Part shown: positions 1 through 9,694 of the stretch, piece after piece
Position numbering within the stretch: the stretch's first letter is position 1
How the letters are laid out: the number at the start of each line of letters is the position of its first letter
Origin: Aeromicrobium sp.
Lineage (GTDB): Bacteria; Actinomycetota; Actinomycetes; Propionibacteriales; Nocardioidaceae
DNA length: 54,333 bases
Direction of reading: 5' to 3'
NCBI GenBank assembly: GCA_025964895.1
Contig: JAOPXY010000094.1
Location: 1 to 54,333, forward strand
Made by a program: the position numbers and the translations under genes
Notes under the pieces: model-generated
What the model saw: only the letters and a program-made list of their open reading frames with translations
What the model was told of the DNA's origin: nothing
Database searches by the model: none

Positions 1-32
1 CCCGCCGCGTTCACCTTCGTCGAGGGTGGTGG

Positions 33-65
33 GTCGTGGTTTACCCGGTTACCGGGGTAAACCAC
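33..65. repeat. Palindromic element, copy 1
   Basis: Imperfect inverted repeat with 11-base arms, GTGGTTTACCC (36-46) and GGGTAAACCAC (55-65), around an 8-base centre. Its first 18 bases (33-50) are repeated exactly at 147-164, so this is one of two copies of the same element 114 bp apart. Both are A/T-richer than their surroundings. The 66-146 stretch between the copies holds nothing I recognise. Function unknown: terminator, dispersed repeat or protein-binding site are all possible. Confidence 0.6.
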
Positions 66-146
66 CACGGTGCTGGGTGAATTTGCCCGGGGTGGCGCAG
101 ATCTGCCCGTGGCGGTGAGGATCCTCCGCGTCAGTCGCCCGTGGGA

Positions 147-177
147 GTCGTGGTTTACCCGGTTAACCGGGTAAACC
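147..177. repeat. Palindromic element, copy 2 (perfect 26-bp palindrome)
   Basis: Bases 152-177 form a perfect uninterrupted palindrome with half-site GGTTTACCCGGTT, preceded by GTCGT exactly as in copy 1. It ends 15 bases beyond the stop codon of the minus-strand gene ending at 193, so for that gene it is a 3' element. A perfect palindrome with no loop is unlike a normal intrinsic terminator and there is no T run. Confidence 0.65.
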
Positions 178-192
178 GAGCAGGGCCGCAGC

Positions 193-1611
193 TCAGCCGC
201 GCAGGGCACCCACGCCGAGGACGGCGGCGAGACCGAGGGCGCTGCGGGGGTGGTAGGCCGCGGTCCACAGCCCGCCGTGCGCGGCGTTCACCGCCTCGTC
301 CTGCCACGGCTCGGCCTGTGGGCCGGCGCCCGAGCGCAGGTCGTACGCCAGCAGGGCCGCCATCAGCGTGTTGCTGGTGGCGGGGTCGAAGACCTCGACG
401 CCGAACCGGTGCGCTCCGGCGTACGCCGCGGCCAGTGCCTTGTTCTTGACGACCGACCGCGTGCGGGTCGCGGGGGCGACGTTGAGCGACACGGTCGTGC
501 CCTGGGCACGCGAGGCCGTCGCACGCCAGCGCTGCAGCCGCTTCGCGAGCGCGTAGTTGGGACCCTGCTGCGGCACGAGGGCGTCGCAGACGCCGGGATC
601 GGCTCCCGGCGGGTAGTTGCGCTGCAGCAGCCGGCCGCCGCTGACGACCCTCAGCGGCGTCCGCACCAGGCGGGACGTGCCGGCGTAGGCCTCGTTCGCC
701 TGCCGCACCTCCTCGGCCGCGACCGCGAAGGTGTCGGTGGGGGTCGCGAGGAAGGCCAGCGCGGTGTCAGGACGGTGGGCGACCAGGTGCTCGGCCAGGG
801 CGTCGGCGGCCATCGACAGCCGCACGTGCGTGCCGCCGTCGGCGTAGCAGTAGTTGCCGAGCACGAGCCGTCCCGGCAGGCCGCCGAGCCAGTGGGCGAT
901 GCCGGGCAGCTCGGTCAGCAGGTCCGCGCCGGAGTCGTCACCGTTCGTGACGATCCGGGCCGGCAGGTGTGCGGTGCCGGCCGACCCCGAGGCCTGCGTG
1001 CGGATGCGGTCCTGCACGTCGGCGCGGGGCAGGTCGACCGCGACGACGTCGGCACCCCAGCGCAGCAGCGCGCGGTAGGGACCCATCTCGGCCCCGGCCC
1101 CCAGCACGACGACGGTGTCGCCGTCGAGCCGCAGCCACTCCGGATTGTCCTGCACGGTCTGCACCGCCTCGGCGCACGAGCGCGTGATGACTCCGTCACC
1201 GACCCAGCGCTCGAGCTGCGCCACCAGGGCCCCGCCGCTGAGGCGCTCGCCGCGGTAGGGGATCGACAGCTCGGTGTCGGCGTCGGCCGTGCCGGTGACA
1301 GTCCGCGTGTGGAACGCCTGGGTCAGCGCGGTGCCGTCGATCGCCTCGTCGAGGGCGACGTGGCCGAAGCGCATGAGGTCGTGGGCGCTGCGCAACCCGT
1401 CGGTGGCGATGCTGCGCGCGGCGGTCGGCTCACCGATGCCCGCCTCGACCGCGCGGCGGAAGTGGATCAGGTAGCTGCGACGCCAGTTGGTCTCGTTCTC
1501 CACCGCGCGCGAGCCGACGGGGTCGGCCTTCTGCAGCGCCGCGGCCATGACGGTGCGGGCCGCCGAGGTGGAGCTGTCGGACGGGAAGCTGACGGTTGCT
1601 GACTCACTCAT
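193..1611 (-). CDS. Conserved hypothetical protein with Rossmann-like motif
   Basis: A 472-residue soluble protein with no signal peptide or membrane segment. The only clear motif is a glycine-rich loop GAGAEMG at residues 171-177 following a hydrophobic strand (VVVL) and followed some 20 residues on by AVDLP (191-195), the layout of a dinucleotide- or SAM-binding Rossmann fold. I do not recognise the family and no catalytic signature follows it. The ATG at 1611 is supported by a TACAGT -10 box (1618-1623, minus strand) only 6 bases upstream, which would give a leaderless transcript. It is transcribed alone, divergently from the molybdoenzyme gene at 1712, and ends just before a palindromic element. 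It could be a short-chain-dehydrogenase-like oxidoreductase; that is a guess. Confidence 0.75.
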   Translation of the reverse strand: MSESATVSFPSDSSTSAARTVMAAALQKADPVGSRAVENETNWRRSYLIHFRRAVEAGIGEPTAARSIATDGLRSAHDLMRFGHVALDEAIDGTALTQAFHTRTVTGTADADTELSIPYRGERLSGGALVAQLERWVGDGVITRSCAEAVQTVQDNPEWLRLDGDTVVVLGAGAEMGPYRALLRWGADVVAVDLPRADVQDRIRTQASGSAGTAHLPARIVTNGDDSGADLLTELPGIAHWLGGLPGRLVLGNYCYADGGTHVRLSMAADALAEHLVAHRPDTALAFLATPTDTFAVAAEEVRQANEAYAGTSRLVRTPLRVVSGGRLLQRNYPPGADPGVCDALVPQQGPNYALAKRLQRWRATASRAQGTTVSLNVAPATRTRSVVKNKALAAAYAGAHRFGVEVFDPATSNTLMAALLAYDLRSGAGPQAEPWQDEAVNAAHGGLWTAAYHPRSALGLAAVLGVGALRG

Positions 1612-1711
1612 CCGCCCACTGTAGGAGCGCCGATTCGTTACTCACGAGTCGGCTGGAGAACTTTTTCCCGCTCCGACCCATCCACCCCGTCGAGGGCGCC
1701 GAACGCAAGGT

Positions 1712-3271
1712 GTGACCACGACCACGCAGGACCGAGCAGCCGCCCCGTGGTGGGCCGGCGCCCTGGCGGGCTTCCTCGCCGCCGCGTCCGGTGTGGCCGT
1801 CGGCACGGGCGTCGCCGCCCTGCTGCAGGGCGTGCCGTCGCCGATCGAGTCGGTCGGCAATCGCGCCGTCGACTACGCGCCGCCGTTCCTCAAGGAGTTC
1901 GCGGTCAAGCAGTTCGGCACCGCCGACAAGCCGGTCCTGATCGGCGGCGTCGTCGCGACGCTCGCGCTGGTCGCGATCGTCGCCGGCATCGTCGGACGCC
2001 GGCGCCCGCGCCTCGCGATCATCGTCGTGGCGCTGCTCGGCGCGCTGGCCATCGTGGCCGCCGCGATCGACCGCACCACGACCGCCAGCCGGGCACTGAC
2101 CCTCGTTCCCTCCGTCGTGACGCTGCTCGTGAGCCTCGGCGCGCTGCTGCTCGTGCTCGCCAATCTCCGCGGACGCGCCGCCGCCGCGGCCGCCCATCCG
2201 CTGGGCCTCGGCCGGCGCGGCTTCCTGAAGGCCGCGCTGGGCGTGACGGCGCTCGCCATCGTGGGCGGCACCGTGGGTCGTCTCTTCGGCGACGCCGCCG
2301 CGGCCGCCTCGCGCTCCGGCATCCGCCTGCCCCGCGCCGCCACCGCAGCCCCTGAGGTGCCCGCCGGCGCGCAGGTCGACGTCACGGGCGTCAGCGAGTT
2401 CGTGACCCCCAACCGCGACTTCTACCGCGTCGACACCGCCCTGCGCATCCCCGACGTGCCTGCCGAGGGCTGGAGCCTGCGCATCCACGGCATGGTCGAC
2501 CGCGAGGTCAACCTGTCGTTCCGCGATCTCATGGGCATGGCCCTGGAGGAGCACCGCGTCACCCTGACCTGCGTCTCGAACGAGGTCGGCGGACCGTACG
2601 TCGGCAACGCCCTGTGGCTCGGCGTCCGCACCGCGACGCTGCTGGAGATGGCCGGCGTGCAGGCCGGGGCGGATGCGATCAAGTCGACCAGCGCCGACCG
2701 CTGGACCGCCGGCACGCCCCTCGAGGCCGTCACCGACGACCGCAACTCGATGGTCGCGATCGGCATGAATGGCCAGCCGCTCCCGTTGGCCCATGGCTTC
2801 CCCGCCCGCCTCGTCGTCCCCGGCCTCTACGGCTTCGTGTCCGCGACCAAGTGGCTCACCGAGATCGAGGTCACCCGCTTCGCGGACTTCAAGGGCTACT
2901 GGACGACTCGCGACTACACCGCGCTCGCGCCCATCAAGTTCTCCTCGCGCATCGACGTGCCGAAGTCCTTCCAGGCCTTTGCGAAGGACGCCGTCCGGAT
3001 GGGTGGCATCGCGTGGGCGCAGACCGTCGGCATCGAGAAGGTCGAGCTCAGCATCGACAAGGGGGAGTGGGTCGAGGCCGAGCTCGGCACCGAGGACACC
3101 GTCGAGACCTGGCGCCAGTGGTCGTACCAGTGGGACGACGCCACGACCGGCGTCCACCAGGTCGCGATCCGCGCCACCACGAAGGACGGCGAGACACAGA
3201 CTTCCGATCGGGCCCCGATTCGCCCGAACGGGACGACCGGCTGGCACAGCGTCCAGTTCCGCGTCGAGTAG
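1712..3271 (+). CDS. Membrane-anchored molybdopterin-dependent oxidoreductase (sulfite oxidase fold)
   Basis: A 519-residue protein whose C-terminal two thirds is a sulfite-oxidase-type molybdopterin domain; the predicted Mo ligand is Cys287 in [10 protein letters not shown]. The N-terminus has about four hydrophobic segments (roughly 14-41, 75-98, 103-120, 130-150), then an RRGFLK twin-arginine-like motif (168-173) with a fifth hydrophobic stretch before the catalytic domain, so the Mo domain should lie outside the membrane. The C-terminal 120 residues resemble the Mo-co dimerisation (Ig-like) domain. Start GTG 1712 is the first in-frame start; no good ribosome site is visible. The physiological substrate is unknown for this actinobacterial group. 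The next gene, 47 bases on, is a fasciclin lipoprotein, suggesting co-transcription and an extracytoplasmic role. Confidence 0.88.
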   Translation: MTTTTQDRAAAPWWAGALAGFLAAASGVAVGTGVAALLQGVPSPIESVGNRAVDYAPPFLKEFAVKQFGTADKPVLIGGVVATLALVAIVAGIVGRRRPRLAIIVVALLGALAIVAAAIDRTTTASRALTLVPSVVTLLVSLGALLLVLANLRGRAAAAAAHPLGLGRRGFLKAALGVTALAIVGGTVGRLFGDAAAAASRSGIRLPRAATAAPEVPAGAQVDVTGVSEFVTPNRDFYRVDTALRIPDVPAEGWSLRIHGMVDREVNLSFRDLMGMALEEHRVTLTCVSNEVGGPYVGNALWLGVRTATLLEMAGVQAGADAIKSTSADRWTAGTPLEAVTDDRNSMVAIGMNGQPLPLAHGFPARLVVPGLYGFVSATKWLTEIEVTRFADFKGYWTTRDYTALAPIKFSSRIDVPKSFQAFAKDAVRMGGIAWAQTVGIEKVELSIDKGEWVEAELGTEDTVETWRQWSYQWDDATTGVHQVAIRATTKDGETQTSDRAPIRPNGTTGWHSVQFRVE

Positions 3272-3318
3272 CAGCACCCCGACACATCGCAGACATCCCA
3301 CCACCAAGGAGACACATC

Positions 3319-3987
3319 ATGCGTACAACCACCAAGAGCTTCGCCGTCGCAGCGGTTGCCTCGATGGCACTGTTCACCGCGGCCTGCGGTTCGAGCGACT
3401 CCGAGGGCGATGCGGCAGCGCCGGCCGATGACACCGCCACGTCCGCGGCCCCCTCCGAGGACGCCGGTGCCGCCGATCCGGCCGCCGATCTCGTCGGTGC
3501 CGGCTGCTCGGACTACGCCAAGGCCGTCCCGGACGGTGCCGGCTCGGTCAGCGGCATGGCGCAGGACCCGGTCGCTACGGCCGCCAGCAACAACCCGTTG
3601 CTCACGACGCTCGTCAAGGCCGTCAGTGGACAGGTCAACCCCGACGTCGACCTCGTCGACACGCTCAACGGTGGCGAGTTCACGGTATTCGCGCCGGTCG
3701 ACGACGCGTTCGCCAAGATCCCGGCCGACACGATCGACACCCTCGCCAAGGAGGCCGGCGGCACGACGCTGTCCAGCATCCTGACCTACCACGTGATCCC
3801 CGAGCGCATCGCGCCCGCGGACATCGACGGCACGTTCGAGACCGTAAACGGCGCCGAGCTCACGATCACCGGCTCCGGCGACGACATCTTGGTCGGCGAC
3901 CAGGCCGCCGTCATCTGCGGCGGCGTCCAGACCGCCAACGCGACGGTCTACCTGATCGACACCGTCCTCATGCCGCCCGCGGCCTGA
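3319..3987 (+). CDS. Fasciclin-domain lipoprotein (MPT70-like)
   Basis: A 222-residue secreted lipoprotein. The signal peptide ends in a lipobox (LFTAAC, Cys23), followed by a low-complexity Ala/Asp/Ser/Pro linker to about residue 60 and one FAS1 domain. Visible FAS1 landmarks are [15 protein letters not shown], the H-box-like TYHVIPERI and the C-terminal [17 protein letters not shown]1 domains mediate adhesion in the cell envelope, and small MPT70-like proteins are common in actinobacteria. Start ATG 3319 has a clear AAGGAG site (3306-3311) seven bases upstream. It follows the molybdoenzyme gene closely, a recurrent pairing that suggests shared transcription. Confidence 0.92.
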   Translation: MRTTTKSFAVAAVASMALFTAACGSSDSEGDAAAPADDTATSAAPSEDAGAADPAADLVGAGCSDYAKAVPDGAGSVSGMAQDPVATAASNNPLLTTLVKAVSGQVNPDVDLVDTLNGGEFTVFAPVDDAFAKIPADTIDTLAKEAGGTTLSSILTYHVIPERIAPADIDGTFETVNGAELTITGSGDDILVGDQAAVICGGVQTANATVYLIDTVLMPPAA

Positions 3988-4001
3988 TCCACGGCACGCA
4001 G

Positions 4002-4038
4002 CACCGGGCCGGCTCCCCCTCGGGGATCCGGCCCGGTG
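4002..4038. terminator. Hairpin terminator between convergent genes
   Basis: Eleven-base perfect arms CACCGGGCCGG (4002-4012) and CCGGCCCGGTG (4028-4038) around a 15-base loop, lying between the stop of the fasciclin gene (3987) and the stop of the convergent deacetylase gene (4053). It can fold on either strand and probably serves both. There is no T tract, as is usual in GC-rich actinomycetes. Confidence 0.8.
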
Positions 4039-4052
4039 TCGTTGCGGAGGGG

Positions 4053-7004
4053 TCAGCGCACGCGGATGGTCCTCGTGCTGCTGGTACGGCTCCGGATGTC
4101 CGAGGATCCCTCGAACGTCACCGTGACGCGGTGCGTCCCCGTGCGGGAGATCCGCGGCAGCCGGATCGACAGCTTCCCGCGGTCGGAGGCGCGCAGGGTC
4201 TCCCGCTTGACCACCTTGCCGTCGACCCGCACGGCGACCCGGCCCGTCGGTCGCACGGCGGTGCCCGGCACGGTGACCGTGGCGGTCACGCGCGGCCTCG
4301 AGCCCTTCGAGATCCGCGACGAGCGTGGCTTCACCGACACCGTCGGCAGGGCACGCTGCACCGTGAGCGCAGCACCCGCCGACGTGGCCGGCTTGGTCTC
4401 CGCGTCACCGGCGTACGTCGCCGAGACCGTGTGGCTCCCGGCTCGCAGCTCGGCGGGCAGCAGGACGGTCGTGGCCCCGCCGGACAGCGAGGTGCTGCCC
4501 ACCGGTCGGCCGTCCACGAGGACCGTCACAGTGCCGGTCGGGGTCGGCAGGTCCGCGTCGCCGGTCACGACGATCCGCGCCGCGGCCGCCTTGCCGAACG
4601 TCCGCGGGCTCGTGACCACGACTGCGACGGACGCGGTGGCCTGGCGCGCCTTGACCGCGATGGCCTGGGTCGCGGACACGTGGCCGGCCCGGTCGACCGC
4701 CCGCAGCTGCAGGCTCGCAGCGTCGTCCGACAGCGTCGTCGGCGAGGTGAACGTCGTCCAGCTCGTCCCGCCGTTGCGGCTGATCTCGATCCTGGCGATG
4801 CCGGAGGAGGCGTCGTCTCCCGTGGCCGTCAGCGTGCGGGACGACTTGTCGAACGACGCCGTGACGGTCGGCTTCACCGTGTCGGCCTTGACCTCGAGTT
4901 GGTTGATCGCACCCTTCTCGGCACCGCTGACGCCCCGGTAGCGGAACGTCCTCGTGCCGTCGGCCACCGCGACCGGCGCCGTGTAGGCCGTCCAGTCCTG
5001 GCCGTTCCACGAGTACTCCGCCGCCGGGGTGGCGCCGAGTCGGGTCACCGTGATCGTCGGGGTCGTGTCGTACCACCCGTTCTCACCGTCCGGCTGCGCC
5101 GGCGCGATCGTCGCGGACGTCTTGAGCTCCGGCGGCACGACCTGCGTCGCGATCGCCGAGACGTTGCCTGCCGCGTCCGTCGCCCGCACCTGGTACGTCG
5201 TGCTGGTGGCGGCGTCAGGGACGGTGATCGCTCCCGGGTACGTCGTCCACGTCGTGCCCCCGTTGGTGCTGGTCTCGATCTTCGCGATGCCCGATCCGGG
5301 CGTCGCATCGCTCGCGGTGGCGGTGAGCTTGCGGGTCGCCGCGTCGAACGCCGCGGTGACCGTGGGCTTGGCGGTGTCGACCTTGAGGGTCAGCGTCCGC
5401 GTGGTCTCCGCGTAGTCGCCGGCTCCCTTGGACCGGTACAGCACGGTTGTCACACCGTTCGGCACCGGGAACGGTGCGGTGTACGGAAGCCACGTCGTGC
5501 CGTCGAGCGAGTACTGGATCGTCCAGCCCGCAGCCGCGGTCCGCGAGAGCGCCACGTCCGGCGTCGTCGTGTACCAGCCGCCCGCGCCGTTGGGCGCCGC
5601 CGGGGTGACCGTCGCGGTCGTCGTCGGCGCCGTCGCGGTGCCGACCGTGATGCCGTAGTCGTCGACGGTCAGGACGCCGTTGCTGAACAGGTTCAGGCCG
5701 AAGCTGATGCCGGTGTAGCCCTCGGGCACCACGCCGGTCGTCCAGCTCGCGAGCGTCCACTCCGACGTCGGGCCGAACCAGGGACTGGAGTCCCAGTAGA
5801 TCCACGATCCGGTCGAGTCGCGCAGGTACACGTCGAACTGGGTGTTCGCGGTCGAGGTGTACCAGGCCGTGAGGTTGTACGCCTTGCCCGAGGACGCCCC
5901 CGGGGCGCACGTGCCCAGGTCGAGGGCGGGCAGCAGCTTGGCGTCGCCGTCGGCGTAGTCCGTGACCGTGAGCCGGCCGGCGCGTTCTCCCGCGTGACCG
6001 GGCGTGACGGTGTCGAACAGCGCCGTGTTGCTGCCGAAGCCGCCCTTCATCCAGCACTCCGGGACGCCGCTGGAGCTGATCGTCTCGAAGCCGGGGTTCG
6101 TCAGCCCGGTGTTGTCGGTGGGCGGCGGGGGATCGGCCACGACGACCTTGGGCTTCGTCGTGCCGCCGATGACGTCGCCGACGGTCTTGACGACGGTGTT
6201 CTGGGTCGCCTCGCGCTGGTCGAGCCAGTCGAGGAACTGGTTCAGCTGGGTCTGGGTGACCGCGAGGTCACCGCACGTCGTGGTGCAGATGTTGTGGAAC
6301 GTGAACTGCACCCAGCCGCCGTCGTGGCTCTCCGCATTCGTCACGGCGTCCTTGAAGTCCTGCAGCGCCCATGTCGAGTCGACCTGGTCGAGCGCGCGCG
6401 TCTCGTACGCGTTGGGCGGCGGGGTCGTCTCGGCGTAGAGCCCGTCGGTGCCACCGAAGCGCGTCTTGAGGTCGCCCAGGTTGCGCGCGCTGTTGTAGCC
6501 GCACTGCTTGACCAGGGCCTGGAGGGCGGCGGACGTCTCGGCGAACGGGTAGGCGAAGCTGCGCGCGTTGAACCCCCAGTCGATGAGGTTGTTGCGGTCG
6601 AGGCAGATCTGCCGCTTGGCCTCCGTCTCCGGCAGGGACGGCAAGGAGGGGTGGTTGACGGTGTGCCCGGCGATCTCGTGGCCGGCGGCGGCTAGCGCCT
6701 CCAGGTTGGCGCGGGTCATGAAGCCCGACTGGCCGATCGTGCCGGAGTTGACGAAGAACGTCCCGTGCATGCCGCGTGCTGCCATCGCGGATGCGGCGGG
6801 CAGCTGGTCGGCGTTGCCGTCGTCGAAGGTGAGGCTGATGACGGTCTGGCCCGCGGCCTGCGCGGGCGACGAGATCGCGAGTGCGGGCAGGACGGCGGCG
6901 ATGAGCGTGATGACGGCGCCCACGACCGTCGCCCGTCGCGTGCGCGATGCGACGGGTGGATCGGTGGCCGGTGGATCGGTGGATGGGGCGATGGAGGTGT
7001 TCAC
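4053..7004 (-). CDS. Secreted multidomain polysaccharide deacetylase
   Basis: A 983-residue exported protein. A hydrophobic segment (27-45) ends in a SPAQAAG cleavage region. A NodB/CE4 domain follows with TFDDG (59-63, Asp61/Asp62) and metal-ligand pair His114/His118 in AGHTVNHP. Next is a jelly-roll carbohydrate-binding-like region (about 300-450, beginning NPGFE), then alternating Ig/chitobiase-type repeats, each starting GWYTTTP or GWYDTTP, interleaved with modules of the type KPTVTASFD, and finally two Big_3-like domains with GTVTVLVDG-type strands. No LPXTG sorting signal is present, so it is likely released or bound through its beta domains. The GTG start at 7004 has an AAGGGGAA site upstream. 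Likely acts on N-acetylated cell-surface or environmental polysaccharide; substrate unknown. Confidence 0.88.
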   Translation of the reverse strand: MNTSIAPSTDPPATDPPVASRTRRATVVGAVITLIAAVLPALAISSPAQAAGQTVISLTFDDGNADQLPAASAMAARGMHGTFFVNSGTIGQSGFMTRANLEALAAAGHEIAGHTVNHPSLPSLPETEAKRQICLDRNNLIDWGFNARSFAYPFAETSAALQALVKQCGYNSARNLGDLKTRFGGTDGLYAETTPPPNAYETRALDQVDSTWALQDFKDAVTNAESHDGGWVQFTFHNICTTTCGDLAVTQTQLNQFLDWLDQREATQNTVVKTVGDVIGGTTKPKVVVADPPPPTDNTGLTNPGFETISSSGVPECWMKGGFGSNTALFDTVTPGHAGERAGRLTVTDYADGDAKLLPALDLGTCAPGASSGKAYNLTAWYTSTANTQFDVYLRDSTGSWIYWDSSPWFGPTSEWTLASWTTGVVPEGYTGISFGLNLFSNGVLTVDDYGITVGTATAPTTTATVTPAAPNGAGGWYTTTPDVALSRTAAAGWTIQYSLDGTTWLPYTAPFPVPNGVTTVLYRSKGAGDYAETTRTLTLKVDTAKPTVTAAFDAATRKLTATASDATPGSGIAKIETSTNGGTTWTTYPGAITVPDAATSTTYQVRATDAAGNVSAIATQVVPPELKTSATIAPAQPDGENGWYDTTPTITVTRLGATPAAEYSWNGQDWTAYTAPVAVADGTRTFRYRGVSGAEKGAINQLEVKADTVKPTVTASFDKSSRTLTATGDDASSGIARIEISRNGGTSWTTFTSPTTLSDDAASLQLRAVDRAGHVSATQAIAVKARQATASVAVVVTSPRTFGKAAAARIVVTGDADLPTPTGTVTVLVDGRPVGSTSLSGGATTVLLPAELRAGSHTVSATYAGDAETKPATSAGAALTVQRALPTVSVKPRSSRISKGSRPRVTATVTVPGTAVRPTGRVAVRVDGKVVKRETLRASDRGKLSIRLPRISRTGTHRVTVTFEGSSDIRSRTSSTRTIRVR

Positions 7005-7167
7005 GAGAGATTCCCCTTGGTGTCATGGGTGGATGAGTGGGTCGAGGTCAACGGTCGGCTCGCCGGCCCGCGGGGACGGCCGGTTGCGGGATTCGTTGCG
7101 GCTTCCACCCGGACGGGTTCGGGGTGGCGCACAGGCCGCAGGAATGTGCCCATGACCCGCATCGCGG

Positions 7168-7184
7168 TATTCCTAAAAGGAATA
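7168..7184. promoter_or_regulatory. Inverted repeat upstream of DrrAB-type exporter
   Basis: Six-base arms TATTCC and GGAATA around TAAAA, an unusually A/T-rich palindrome for this genome, 22 bases before the exporter ATPase start. It probably overlaps the -10 region and is a candidate operator for an unlinked regulator; no regulator gene is adjacent. Confidence 0.5.
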
Positions 7185-7205
7185 TCGTGTGGCAGCATGG
7201 GACCC

Positions 7206-8159
7206 ATGAGCTACGCGATCGAGACCCACGACCTGGTCAGGATCTTCGGCGACAACCGGGCGGTCGACGGCGTCGACCTGCGGGTGCCGAGCGGAGGCGT
7301 TTACGGGGTGCTCGGGCCCAACGGCGCGGGCAAGACCACGACGATCCGCATGCTGGCAACCCTGCTCAAGCCGACCAGTGGCACCGCGCTGGTGCTGGGC
7401 CACGACGTCGTCGCCGAGGCCGGGGTCGTGCGGTCGAAGGTCGCGATGACGGGACAGTTCGCCTCGCTCGACGAGGACCTCACAGGCACCGAGAACCTCG
7501 TGATGCTGGCCCGCCTGTACGGCTTCAGCTGGGGTCAGGCGCGCCAGCGCTCGGCCGAGCTGCTCGACGCGTTCGACCTGACCGACGCCGCCGACCGGCA
7601 GGTCAAGAAGTACTCCGGCGGCATGCGACGGCGCATCGACATCGCCGGCAGCATCGTGGTGCGTCCCGACCTGATGTTCCTCGACGAGCCCACGACGGGC
7701 CTCGACCCCCGTAGCCGCAACCAGGTGTGGGACATCGTCCGTGCGCTCGTGTCGGCCGGCACGACGGTGCTGCTCACGACGCAGTACCTCGACGAGGCCG
7801 ACCAGCTCGCCGACCGCATCGCGGTCATCGACCGGGGCCGGGTCATCGCGGAGGGGACCAGCGGCGAGCTCAAAGCGTCGGTCGGCAGCGGCGCCCTGCA
7901 CGTGCGGGTCGCGGACGCGGCGCAGCGCGACGAGGCCGTCCGGGTGCTCGAGTCCACGCTGGGCACCGAGGCCGTCCGCGAGGGCGATCCGTGCGCGATC
8001 AGCATGCGGGTCGAGGACCCGGTGGGTGTCCCCGCGGCCCTGGCGCGGCTGCGCGACCACGGTGTCGCGACGACGGAGTTCTCGCTCGGGCAGCCGAGCC
8101 TCGACGAGGTGTTCCTCGCCCTGACGGGCGAGGCCGTGCACGAGGAGGTCAACGCATGA
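7206..8159 (+). CDS. ABC exporter ATP-binding protein, DrrA family
   Basis: A 317-residue ABC ATPase of the daunorubicin-resistance (DrrA) type. Walker [10 protein letters not shown] is at 37-45, the signature YSGGMRRR begins at 136, Walker B ends at Asp160/Glu161 ([11 protein letters not shown]), and a roughly 90-residue C-terminal extension ends in the DrrA-like [14 protein letters not shown] 7206 was chosen because it aligns with the usual DrrA start; ATG 7197, three codons upstream, is an alternative. The gene overlaps the permease gene by ATGA, so the two are translationally coupled and should form an ATPase dimer with two permease subunits exporting hydrophobic compounds. Substrate unknown. 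Confidence 0.93.
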   Translation: MSYAIETHDLVRIFGDNRAVDGVDLRVPSGGVYGVLGPNGAGKTTTIRMLATLLKPTSGTALVLGHDVVAEAGVVRSKVAMTGQFASLDEDLTGTENLVMLARLYGFSWGQARQRSAELLDAFDLTDAADRQVKKYSGGMRRRIDIAGSIVVRPDLMFLDEPTTGLDPRSRNQVWDIVRALVSAGTTVLLTTQYLDEADQLADRIAVIDRGRVIAEGTSGELKASVGSGALHVRVADAAQRDEAVRVLESTLGTEAVREGDPCAISMRVEDPVGVPAALARLRDHGVATTEFSLGQPSLDEVFLALTGEAVHEEVNA

Positions 8160-8986
8160 CGGTCGACGCGGGAACCCGCATGGACACGAAGGTCGCCGCG
8201 GCGCTCGGGTCGGGCGCACGCCCGGCGGCTGCCACGCCCCTGTCGTCGTCGCTGACGTTCGGTTGGCGCGCCCTGCTCAAGATCAAGCACGTGCCGGAGC
8301 AGCTGTTCGACGTCACGATGTTCCCGATCATGTTCACCCTGATGTTCACCTACATCTTCGGCGGCGCGATCGCGGGCTCGCCCAAGGAGTACCTGCCGTA
8401 CCTCGCGCCGGGCATCCTGGTGCAGACCGTCGTCATGATCACGATGTACACCGCGATGACGATCAACAACGACATCGAGAAGGGCGTCTTCGACCGCATC
8501 CGGTCGCTGCCGGTCTGGCGTCCGTCCCTGCTGGTGGGGTCGCTCCTGGGCGACACGCTGCGCTACACGATGGCGTCGTCGATCATCATCGTGCTGACGC
8601 TGGTCATGGGGTACCGCCCCGCGGGCGGCGTCGTCGGCGTCGTGTCGGCGATCGCGCTGCTGCTGGTCTTCTGCTTCAGCCTGAGCTGGATCTGGACGCT
8701 CCTGGGCTTCAAGCTGCGCACGCCGAACGCCGTGATGGGCGTCAGCATGATGGTGCTGTTCCCGCTGACGTTCCTGTCCAACGTGTTCGTGGCGCCGGAG
8801 ACGATGCCCGACGTGCTGGAGAGCATCGTGAAGGTCAATCCCGTCACGATCCTCGTCGACGCGGCCCGCAGCCTGATGGACGGCGATCCCGACGGCGGCG
8901 CGATCACGACCGTGCTGATCATGTCGGCCGTGCTGGTCGCCGTGTTCGGCCCCCTCACGATGCGGGTCTTCGCGAACCGCACCTAG
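8156..8986 (+). CDS. ABC-2 type exporter permease, DrrB family
   Basis: A 276-residue ABC-2 permease starting at ATG 8156, which overlaps the ATPase stop codon. After a 35-residue cytoplasmic N-terminus, about six membrane segments follow (first around [15 protein letters not shown]). The DrrB-family coupling region with [15 protein letters not shown] lies between segments 2 and 3, and the [13 protein letters not shown] stretch before the last segments is typical of the family. It forms the membrane part of the exporter with the upstream ATPase. No drug-biosynthesis or resistance genes are nearby to suggest a substrate. Confidence 0.93.
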   Translation: MTVDAGTRMDTKVAAALGSGARPAAATPLSSSLTFGWRALLKIKHVPEQLFDVTMFPIMFTLMFTYIFGGAIAGSPKEYLPYLAPGILVQTVVMITMYTAMTINNDIEKGVFDRIRSLPVWRPSLLVGSLLGDTLRYTMASSIIIVLTLVMGYRPAGGVVGVVSAIALLLVFCFSLSWIWTLLGFKLRTPNAVMGVSMMVLFPLTFLSNVFVAPETMPDVLESIVKVNPVTILVDAARSLMDGDPDGGAITTVLIMSAVLVAVFGPLTMRVFANRT

Positions 8987-9022
8987 GGCGTCCCTCCCGG
9001 CTGGTGGCCGTAGGCTCCGGGC

Positions 9023-9661
9023 ATGGGAACCATCCACCTCATCCGCCACGGCCAGGCCTCGTGGGGGACGGCGAATTACGACCAGCTGTCCGCGCTCGGC
9101 ACCGACCAGGCCGACGCCCTCGGGACGTCGTGGGAGGCGTCCGGCTGGGAGCCGACCGATGCGGTCGCGGGCGGCATGAAGCGCCACGCGCAGACCGCGA
9201 TCGCCGTGATCGACGCGTACGGCGGCGACGGCTACGACGTTGACGCCGGCTGGGACGAGTACGACCACCTGGCCCTGGCGCGGGCCCACGCGCCGGGCTC
9301 CATGAGCGACGACCCGAAGGTGTTCCAGGCGTCCCTCAACCGCGCGATCACGGCGTGGATGGGGGGTGCAGAGGGCGCCGGGGAGTCGTATGCGGACTTC
9401 CGCACACGGGTCATGGATTCTCTCGAGGCGGTCGTCTCGCGCGCCACCTCGGGTCGGGCGGTGGCGGTGTTCACGTCGGGCGGCCCCATCGCGATGGTCG
9501 TGTCGCACCTTCTGGCGGGCGACGACTCGTTGTTCCAGCGGCTCAACGACGTGGTGATCAACGCGAGCGTCACGACCGTCATCGTGGGCGGGACGGGCAC
9601 GCGCCTGCTGGCCTTCAACGAGCACGCCCACCTGCCGAGGGACATGGTCACGTTCCGCTAG
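9023..9661 (+). CDS. Histidine phosphatase family protein
   Basis: A 212-residue member of the phosphoglycerate-mutase-like superfamily. The catalytic RHG is at residues 8-10 (HLIRHGQASWG); a second family histidine lies in GGMKRHAQTA and the late motif is FTSGGPIAMV. The family removes phosphate from small molecules or proteins through a phosphohistidine; this sequence does not reveal which. It starts at ATG 9023 only a few bases after a TAGGCT -10-like box, suggesting a leaderless message separate from the exporter. It is followed by two SDR genes. Confidence 0.88.
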   Translation: MGTIHLIRHGQASWGTANYDQLSALGTDQADALGTSWEASGWEPTDAVAGGMKRHAQTAIAVIDAYGGDGYDVDAGWDEYDHLALARAHAPGSMSDDPKVFQASLNRAITAWMGGAEGAGESYADFRTRVMDSLEAVVSRATSGRAVAVFTSGGPIAMVVSHLLAGDDSLFQRLNDVVINASVTTVIVGGTGTRLLAFNEHAHLPRDMVTFR

Positions 9662-9673
9662 GGCGATCGTTCA

Positions 9674-9688
9674 GATACCGGTAGTATC
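9674..9688. promoter_or_regulatory. Inverted repeat overlapping the -10 box of the SDR pair
   Basis: Arms GATAC and GTATC around CGGTA. The TAGTAT -10 candidate (9682-9687) lies within it and the ATG at 9695 is seven bases after the box, so the transcript is probably leaderless and a repressor bound here would block it. Size and position fit a TetR-type operator, but no TetR gene is adjacent. Confidence 0.5.
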
Positions 9689-9694
9689 CGAATC

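Noticed and set aside
1604-3307. Long reading frame of 567 codons on the minus strand opposite the molybdoenzyme gene
   Set aside because: It is low-complexity Arg/Ala/Gly/Asp sequence without a known fold, as is typical of antisense frames in GC-rich DNA; the plus-strand frame has clear motifs. The same holds for other long antisense frames, e.g. 4131-6695, 11060-14347, 49917-51848 and 51725-53728.
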